From positions 1-20,853 of the forward strand of contig JAHDCN010000023.1 of NCBI GenBank assembly GCA_020629815.1: a stretch of 20,853 nt of DNA. The letters are read 5' to 3'. Both the position numbers and the translations under genes were made by a program. Numbering within the stretch: position 1 is the first letter of the stretch; each line of letters starts with the position of its first letter. The notes below the pieces were generated by a model. It saw only the letters and a program-made list of their open reading frames with translations, was not told the origin of the DNA and ran no database searches. The stretch comes from Verrucomicrobiota bacterium (lineage in GTDB: Bacteria > Verrucomicrobiota > Verrucomicrobiia > Verrucomicrobiales > DEV007). Below are positions 14,081-18,987 of the stretch, piece by piece.

Positions 14081-15646
14081 TTAGTTGGATGCAGGAGTGA
14101 TGGTCGCGGAAATCTCTGCGGTGGAGGAATTCCCCTCGTAAACATGAAATTGGTTCGAACTGGAAAAACCAAAGCTGTCTGTTGCCTCTACGCTTAGGTT
14201 CACGTCGTATTGAACTCCGCCGATTGTAATAGAGTGAGGCTCTCCAATATTTAGCAGGCGAACATAGTCAGCACTTGCAACCGGGTCGGTCGGATCGTTT
14301 GGCGTATTGACTAAATCCAAAGCAATATCGATTTGCAGGGGCTCTGTTTGACCCGAAAACTGAAGCTGTAGGTTTAGGGAAACAGATGACGCATGTGAGT
14401 TGTAGTAACTGTTTCCGTTGTAATAAGTTAAGTTGGCGATAGGGAAGGCTGTATCCGGAGGGACGTCTTGAAATGGAAGCGAGGAGACGCTCATTTCGTT
14501 AGGCAGACCTACGGCAACGGGAGGGTCACCGTTTCCGGGATCGAACTCATTGCTGCCATGAGTGAAATTCTGATTTGAATTCGTTAGTTCAAAATCAAGG
14601 TTCTCACCGCCGCTCGGGGAGTGAAACGCAGATTGAGAGGAGCCACTAACTCCAGTGACGATAGGGTAGTAAATTGCGGTAGCGATATCACTGTCCTGGA
14701 ATTCTTCGGGATCGACTGCTACAAACCGGGCCTCGATTGAATCGGAATTGCCGGGCACCCGGATTTGGTCAGCGTACAATGTCCACGATCTTCCCGTGCG
14801 AATGTAAGCTGTGCCGTTTGTAGAAGGAGGCAGATTGACGATGGTTACTGTCAGAGGAAAGCTGGTTTCCGGATAGTTGCCCGGAGGAGGGGAGAACTGG
14901 GGCGTGGCTAATTGAGGGATAACTGGATCGGGAGTGGAATCGTCATCATCTGATCCACCGCTGCCACCGCCATCACCTCCGCGGGGTCCTCCTTTGTCAT
15001 CATCAGTGGTGTCTGTCGGTATAGCTCCGGTATCGGGTGCGTTGGAGATAGTCGCTACGTCCGCACCCAGGTGTGTCACCGGTACCTCGGATGTGGTATG
15101 ATCCCAGACCCAATTAGATTCCGAGGCATAAGATACGGCCCCAGGTGAACGATCCTCAAGACCAGTGAAGCTCTCATTCAGATTTTCATCCAGATCGAAA
15201 GTGAATCCTGTTCCCTCGGAGCGAATTCGGAATTTTCGCTGATTTGAGTCGTAGAATGCGCGCTTGTCATCGCTACCTGATGAAACAGGTAGCATAACGA
15301 TCCTGATATCGATTAACCGACCCGATGGAGCGCCCGTGTGAAGTGCTTTGTCTGCGCGGCTGCGGGAGCTCTTCAGTTTGTTTAGGACAATCTGCGGTTC
15401 GGTAACACTCTGGAGACTACCTCCATTCGCTTGATAGAGCTTAATCGCCCGGTTCAGCGTGGCGACGTCGTTCTGGAGCTTACCGTCCTTGGCAGAACTC
15501 ACCATTCGGCCTACCGCGATGATGCTTATAGAGGAAAGGATCGCAATGACGATCAGCGCACAGAGAAACTCCATCAGGGTAAACCCCCGAGGGGAACCCT
15601 GAGTAAGCCCGCGAAATGTCGCGTTTATGGGAAATCTCTCCTTCAA
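14081..15646 (-). CDS. adhesin-like prepilin: pilin helix, CHB_HEX-like domain and choice-of-anchor K-like domain
   Basis: A 521-residue first gene of the operon. A prepilin N-terminus is clear: the leader ends in Gly21, then FTLMEFLCALIVIAILSSIS with E5 at residue 26. A pseudopilin-like helix follows to about residue 80, then an Asp/Gly/Thr-rich linker (203-240). Residues 244-328 (ATPQFSPPPGNYPETSFPLT onward) resemble the chitobiase C-terminal-like CHB_HEX domain. Residues 334-517 fit the choice-of-anchor K pattern: NLDFELTNSNQNFTHGSNEF, then IANLTYYNGNSYYNSHASSV, then NTPNDPTDPVASADYV. Such domains normally sit on surface proteins with other anchors. The frame opens with TTG at 15646 and no in-frame ATG precedes the signal, so the exact start is uncertain; an AAGGAG overlaps the first codons. 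A pilus-tip adhesin is the best guess. Confidence 0.82.
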   Translation of the reverse strand: MKERFPINATFRGLTQGSPRGFTLMEFLCALIVIAILSSISIIAVGRMVSSAKDGKLQNDVATLNRAIKLYQANGGSLQSVTEPQIVLNKLKSSRSRADKALHTGAPSGRLIDIRIVMLPVSSGSDDKRAFYDSNQRKFRIRSEGTGFTFDLDENLNESFTGLEDRSPGAVSYASESNWVWDHTTSEVPVTHLGADVATISNAPDTGAIPTDTTDDDKGGPRGGDGGGSGGSDDDDSTPDPVIPQLATPQFSPPPGNYPETSFPLTVTIVNLPPSTNGTAYIRTGRSWTLYADQIRVPGNSDSIEARFVAVDPEEFQDSDIATAIYYPIVTGVSGSSQSAFHSPSGGENLDFELTNSNQNFTHGSNEFDPGNGDPPVAVGLPNEMSVSSLPFQDVPPDTAFPIANLTYYNGNSYYNSHASSVSLNLQLQFSGQTEPLQIDIALDLVNTPNDPTDPVASADYVRLLNIGEPHSITIGGVQYDVNLSVEATDSFGFSSSNQFHVYEGNSSTAEISATITPASN

Positions 15647-15712
15647 ATTGCGAAAATTTTAGAATAATAACAAAAATTACCATAAAAACCAGAACAAACA
15701 AATTAATTTTTC

Positions 15713-15756
15713 TTAGAAATTTATAAAAATTATCCTTGATTGTTAAAATTTCTTAA
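15713..15756. promoter_or_regulatory. imperfect inverted repeat, possible operator
   Basis: TTAGAAATTT (15713-15722) and AAATTTCTTA (15747-15756) form an inverted repeat with 9 of 10 matching positions, separated by 24 bases. The second arm lies between the -35 and -10 elements of the secretin promoter. Because the surroundings are extremely AT-rich, chance is a serious alternative. Confidence 0.25.
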
Positions 15757-15764
15757 ATTATAAT
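15736..15764 (+). promoter_or_regulatory. sigma70-like promoter of the secretin gene
   Basis: TTGATT (15736-15741) and a perfect TATAAT (15759-15764) are separated by exactly 17 bases. The predicted transcription start is near 15771, at or just after the first in-frame ATG (15769). This argues that translation begins at the ATG at 15790, with a short leader of about 20 bases. Confidence 0.65.
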
Positions 15765-15789
15765 AATTATGAATATTGTTATTAAACTA

Positions 15790-18018
15790 ATGAAAAAACT
15801 ACTTCTTGTTTCATTACTTGCGTTGGGAACAGCGTTTTCGACAACTGGCCATGCACAAATGGGCCAGATTTCGTTGCGCGGCTCTTACGCTTACGAGACG
15901 GCCGCGAGACCTCTTCGCGGGGCAGCTCCACGTCAGTACAACTTCTCGAAAGCAGTACTGTCAGATATTATGCGCCTTATGGCGGAAGATGCCGGAATTG
16001 GCTTCTTCGGTTTGCCGGAGACGGCCAACAGCCAGGATCGCGTAGTCACCTTCACAATCAATGCCAGTCCCTTTGCGGCTCTGGAGACACTTGCGAAGGC
16101 TAATGGAATCTCCCTCATCTATGATTCGGGGATTTGGTACCTTCGTCCTGCTAACGACGGCGAATTGATTGGTCGGATCTATCAGATCAACTACAATGCC
16201 CAAGAGTTGGTAAGAAAGAATGGCAGCTCTGCTGATCTTGGTTCATCGCAGGGAAGCGGGCAGTCAGGCGCCGGTGGTGGTGGTCTGAGTCTACAGGGAT
16301 CTCCTGATTTCTTTATCACTGAGCCCAGTAAGCTTCTGGAAGATATTCGGGGGATCATCGATATCCCGACTACCGGATCAATTGCGACGATCGCACCTAC
16401 TGCATCTGTGAATAACGGGCAGTTCTCTCTGAGCAACTTCCAGGGCCAGCCGACATTGGGGCAGCCCAATATTCCTCAAGCTAACGTAGGAGGCACCGTT
16501 GGAGTAGCGCAGAGCGCAGGTTCTCAGGCAGCGGGAAATGGTTCCAAGGTAATTTGGAACAGTGACTCCAATTCGCTGTATGTCGTGGCAACACGCCAAC
16601 AGCACTTGTGGATCGAAGCCTACCTGGCATCCGCAGATAAGCCGCAACCAATGGTGGCGATTGAGGTGAAATTCCTCGAAATGAGCAAGGATCCATCATC
16701 CGAGATCGGCGTCGATTGGACCGGTGTTCTTGGAGAAGACGGATTGGGCGCCACCCTTTCTAACGCCAGTGGCCCAATCAATTTGGCTAACATTGGCAGC
16801 TACTCGCTTCCGACTGCAGTTTTGAGTTACAACGACTTGAACCTGACACTGAGATCTTTGTATCAGGACCGTCGTACCAAGTCTGTTTCCTATCCACGGA
16901 TGGTTACTCTGGACAACCGCGAAGTTTCATTCCGCAGCGTTGTGAATCAGCCAGTGCTTGGCTCCAGTGCCAGCACCAGCCTTGGGGCGGGTGCGACTCA
17001 GACCTCTTCGGTTGAATACATTCCTATCGGCACCGTGATCAACATTCTGCCGAAAATCATGGCAGACTGCAAAGTGCTGCTGAACGTGTCCGTTACCGTA
17101 TCGGATATTATTGGAACAGAATTTATTAACGGGAACCCGTTCCCGATTGCGACCTCCCGCGTTTACACCGCGCCGCTTACTGTAGCCAGTGGTTACACAG
17201 TAGCGATCAGTGGTCTCGATGCGGCTCGCACTGAGAATAACGAGCGTGGCGTTCCGGTTCTGGGCAAACTGCCCCTGGTCGGTGGTGCGTTCAAAACCCG
17301 CAACAAAGACCGCAGCCGCCAGCACCTGATGATGCTGATTACTCCGGTGGTGATCAACTCTCACTGCACCGGTGTGCCAAAAGCCCCGATGTCTCGCGAC
17401 CCGAATGTTTCCTATCCGATCCATGCCAGTGCCAAGGCACAGATTTGTAATACTGGATGCGACAGCAAGATGCCACCGCTGCCACCGCAAAATCCTGAGC
17501 GCCCACGCACTCAGCATATTCCCGAGCCCCAGTTCACGAATGCTGGCAGCATGAAAAAGTCCAACCAGACTTTTGGCAGCAAGCCCGAGCCAGCAGTTGT
17601 GGCCCGTCCTCTGCCTGAAGCGAAAGTGGAAGACAAAGGTCTCGGTGCCAGTGGTAATGTAGCGGAAGCTGTCTCCAGCGATCCGGCACCAGCTGCAGCA
17701 CCAGCACCGCCTGCAGCTCCGGAGAATGATGCCAAACTTTCAGACATCAAAGACCAACTGGACTCCTTGCAAGGTAAACTGAAAGCGCTCCCGGCCGGAG
17801 ATGCCAAGTTAACCTCTGAGCAGGGGAAAACTGCGAAAGCGATCTACGACGAAAGTCGCACGCTATTGACTGAGATTGACGGTATGCGTGCCGATAGCAG
17901 TAAGCCTCTCCAGGGTGAACTCGGTGATGTCTGGTGGAGTATCATCCAGCTGAAAACCGATGCAGGAAAATTCGAGGAACGTCTGCCTGACGGGCTCGCA
18001 ATTAACTTTGACGAATAA
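15790..18018 (+). CDS. pilQ: PilQ-type outer-membrane secretin with extended C-terminal tail
   Basis: A 742-residue protein; the ATG at 15790 is preferred because the promoter -10 box ends five bases before the other ATG (15769). The signal peptide MKKLLLVSLLALGTAFSTTGHA is cleaved after A22. A secretin/TonB N-terminal (STN/N0) domain spans about residues 49-121, a Gly/Ser-rich linker about 147-168, and an N1/NHN-like domain about 175-285 interrupted by a Gln/Gly-rich insertion. The secretin core at about 287-522 shows VAIEVKFLEM at its start, VSYPRMVTLDN, and the family signature VPVLGKLPLVGGAFK, ending MLITPVVI. A tail of about 220 residues follows: three Cys (525, 553, 557), a Pro/Ala-rich stretch (558-645) and a helical, coiled-coil-like end (about 647-742). 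It is the pore through which the pilus exits, and is divergent from the pilus operon. Confidence 0.92.
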   Translation: MKKLLLVSLLALGTAFSTTGHAQMGQISLRGSYAYETAARPLRGAAPRQYNFSKAVLSDIMRLMAEDAGIGFFGLPETANSQDRVVTFTINASPFAALETLAKANGISLIYDSGIWYLRPANDGELIGRIYQINYNAQELVRKNGSSADLGSSQGSGQSGAGGGGLSLQGSPDFFITEPSKLLEDIRGIIDIPTTGSIATIAPTASVNNGQFSLSNFQGQPTLGQPNIPQANVGGTVGVAQSAGSQAAGNGSKVIWNSDSNSLYVVATRQQHLWIEAYLASADKPQPMVAIEVKFLEMSKDPSSEIGVDWTGVLGEDGLGATLSNASGPINLANIGSYSLPTAVLSYNDLNLTLRSLYQDRRTKSVSYPRMVTLDNREVSFRSVVNQPVLGSSASTSLGAGATQTSSVEYIPIGTVINILPKIMADCKVLLNVSVTVSDIIGTEFINGNPFPIATSRVYTAPLTVASGYTVAISGLDAARTENNERGVPVLGKLPLVGGAFKTRNKDRSRQHLMMLITPVVINSHCTGVPKAPMSRDPNVSYPIHASAKAQICNTGCDSKMPPLPPQNPERPRTQHIPEPQFTNAGSMKKSNQTFGSKPEPAVVARPLPEAKVEDKGLGASGNVAEAVSSDPAPAAAPAPPAAPENDAKLSDIKDQLDSLQGKLKALPAGDAKLTSEQGKTAKAIYDESRTLLTEIDGMRADSSKPLQGELGDVWWSIIQLKTDAGKFEERLPDGLAINFDE

Positions 18019-18085
18019 GCAGCAAAACAATTTCCCCCTTACACTTTCCCAACAGACCCCTTGAAGGGGCCTAAAACACGGAAAC

Positions 18086-18108
18086 CGGCGCGGGGAAACC
18101 CGCTGCCG
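18086..18108 (+). terminator. stem-loop with GAAA loop downstream of the secretin gene
   Basis: CGGC-GCGGG (18086-18094) pairs with CCCGC-T-GCCG (18099-18108) around a GAAA tetraloop, giving nine base pairs with one bulged T. It lies 68 bases after the secretin stop. No T-run follows, so it may be an RNA-stability element rather than a terminator. Confidence 0.45.
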
Positions 18109-18137
18109 CTAAGGGAAAAAACAAACAAGAAGTAGAA

Positions 18138-18169
18138 AGCTGTCCTGCGGCGAGTGTCGCGGGGCAGCT
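18138..18169 (+). terminator. probable terminator stem-loop between secretin and rhomboid genes
   Basis: The arms 18138-18150 (AGCTGTCCTGCGG) and 18157-18169 (TCGCGGGGCAGCT) pair over 13 positions, with three G-T wobbles, around the loop CGAGTG. The downstream sequence TCTTCGTGT is moderately T-rich. With the GAAA hairpin before it, this makes termination in the 220-base gap before the rhomboid gene likely. I see no gene in this gap. Confidence 0.5.
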
Positions 18170-18238
18170 TCTTCGTGTACAAAAATCCTTCGGCTTTATA
18201 AGGCGACATTCCTCTGGGAGTGCTAAGCTTTGGGCAGC

Positions 18239-18856
18239 ATGGAAACATCACCCGCTACGCCTCCTCCTTTGCCGCCCAAAGGGCAGATGGTGAAAGAAAC
18301 CTTTAAAGACAACTTCGTTTTCCTAATTGGATTGGTTGTCATTCTATGGGGCATTGAGATTGCCGACACCGTTTTGCTTAATACTCTGGACAATTTTGGA
18401 ATCAAGCCGCGGCATATTCCATCCGTATTCGGTATCGCCAGTGCACCGTTTCTACACCTGGGATTCGGGCACTTGGCCTCCAACACACTGCCGTTTTTTG
18501 TTCTTGGTGGGCTGGTTCTTTTAGGGGGGCGTGCCACCTTCATTTCGGTATCGGTTTTGATCGCTGTCCTTGGCGGCGGCTTGCTCTGGCTGCTAGGTCC
18601 CGGGCAGACCAACCACATCGGTGCGAGTCTGGTGATCTTCGGCTATCTCGGCTTTTTACTGACCCGGGGGCTGTTTGAAAAATCGGGATTCTGGGTGCTG
18701 GTCTCCGTTGTTATTCTGATTATCTACGGATCAATGATTTTCGGTATGCTGCCTGGTCAGCCCGGCATTTCCTGGCAAGGGCACCTGTTCGGTTTTATAG
18801 CCGGCGTCGTCTCCGCGAAGCTACTGTTTTCCAAGGAGAAAACCCTGTATCAGTAA
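18239..18856 (+). CDS. rhomboid-family intramembrane serine protease
   Basis: A 205-residue polytopic membrane protein. The start is the ATG at 18239 (a TTG three codons earlier is also in frame). Catalytic features, numbered from that ATG: the nucleophile Ser130 in G-A-S of HIGASLVIFGYLGF, the catalytic His182 in WQGHLFGFIAG, and the H78-x3-N82 pair in FGHLASNTLPFF that forms the oxyanion site. Five or six hydrophobic segments are visible. The N-terminal 20 residues are Pro-rich. Rhomboids cleave transmembrane segments of membrane proteins; the substrate here is unknown. The gene lies 220 bases after the secretin gene with hairpins in between, so it is probably transcribed separately. A link to pilus biogenesis is speculation from adjacency only. 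Confidence 0.85.
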   Translation: METSPATPPPLPPKGQMVKETFKDNFVFLIGLVVILWGIEIADTVLLNTLDNFGIKPRHIPSVFGIASAPFLHLGFGHLASNTLPFFVLGGLVLLGGRATFISVSVLIAVLGGGLLWLLGPGQTNHIGASLVIFGYLGFLLTRGLFEKSGFWVLVSVVILIIYGSMIFGMLPGQPGISWQGHLFGFIAGVVSAKLLFSKEKTLYQ

Positions 18857-18904
18857 GGCAAGTGAAAGGGGTACGAGCACTCCTGCCCGTATTGTTGATG
18901 CCAG

Positions 18905-18924
18905 TGCGGACAGGAGTGTCCGCA
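18905..18924. terminator. stem-loop after the rhomboid gene, with an alternative pairing
   Basis: TGCGGAC (18905-18911) and GTCCGCA (18918-18924) pair perfectly around a six-base loop. The loop and the right arm also contain CAGGAGTG (18911-18918), which is the exact complement of CACTCCTG at 18878-18885, so two mutually exclusive hairpins are possible. The site lies between convergent genes and probably contributes to termination of the rhomboid transcript. Confidence 0.45.
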
Positions 18925-18934
18925 TCCCGGAGCA

Positions 18935-18987
18935 AACAGGGTATGGTCACTGACCTAACCCTGTTAACTCATTGACCTAACCCTGTT
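18935..18987. repeat. three-copy 15-bp repeat, palindrome plus direct copy
   Basis: TGACCTAACCCTGTT occurs exactly at 18951-18965 and again at 18973-18987, a spacing of 22 bases. Its near reverse complement AACAGGGTATGGTCA (13 of 15 positions) lies at 18935-18949. The first two copies form an almost perfect 31-base palindrome around a single C. The third copy covers the last codons and stop of the cyclase gene. This could be a terminator, a protein-binding site or a remnant of a small repeat element. Confidence 0.6.

Larger units (their letters stand above)
15647..15768. promoter_or_regulatory. AT-rich divergent promoter region between the pilus operon and the secretin gene
   Basis: A 122-base stretch that is mostly A and T separates the two divergent transcription units. 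The rightward promoter is clear (see 15736-15764). For the leftward operon only weak options are visible, for example TATTAT preceded at 17 bases by CTGGTT, so I do not assign it. Coordinate regulation of secretin and pilus genes from this region is likely by layout. Confidence 0.6.

Noticed and set aside
14056..14172. N-terminal extension of PilT from the ATG at 14172
   Set aside because: It would overlap the 3' end of the adhesin-like prepilin gene by 92 bases, adds a Pro-rich stretch foreign to PilT, and the ATG at 14055 gives the usual spacing and size.
15480..15701. Minus-strand frame starting with a hydrophobic stretch in the divergent control region
   Set aside because: The hydrophobic part comes from AT-rich promoter DNA, and the rest is an out-of-frame reading of the adhesin-like prepilin gene.
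18039..18251. Minus-strand open frame of 70 codons between the secretin and rhomboid genes
   Set aside because: It spans the hairpin cluster, has an unnatural composition (many Phe, Arg and Pro), no leader and no recognisable family; it is better explained by non-coding structured sequence.
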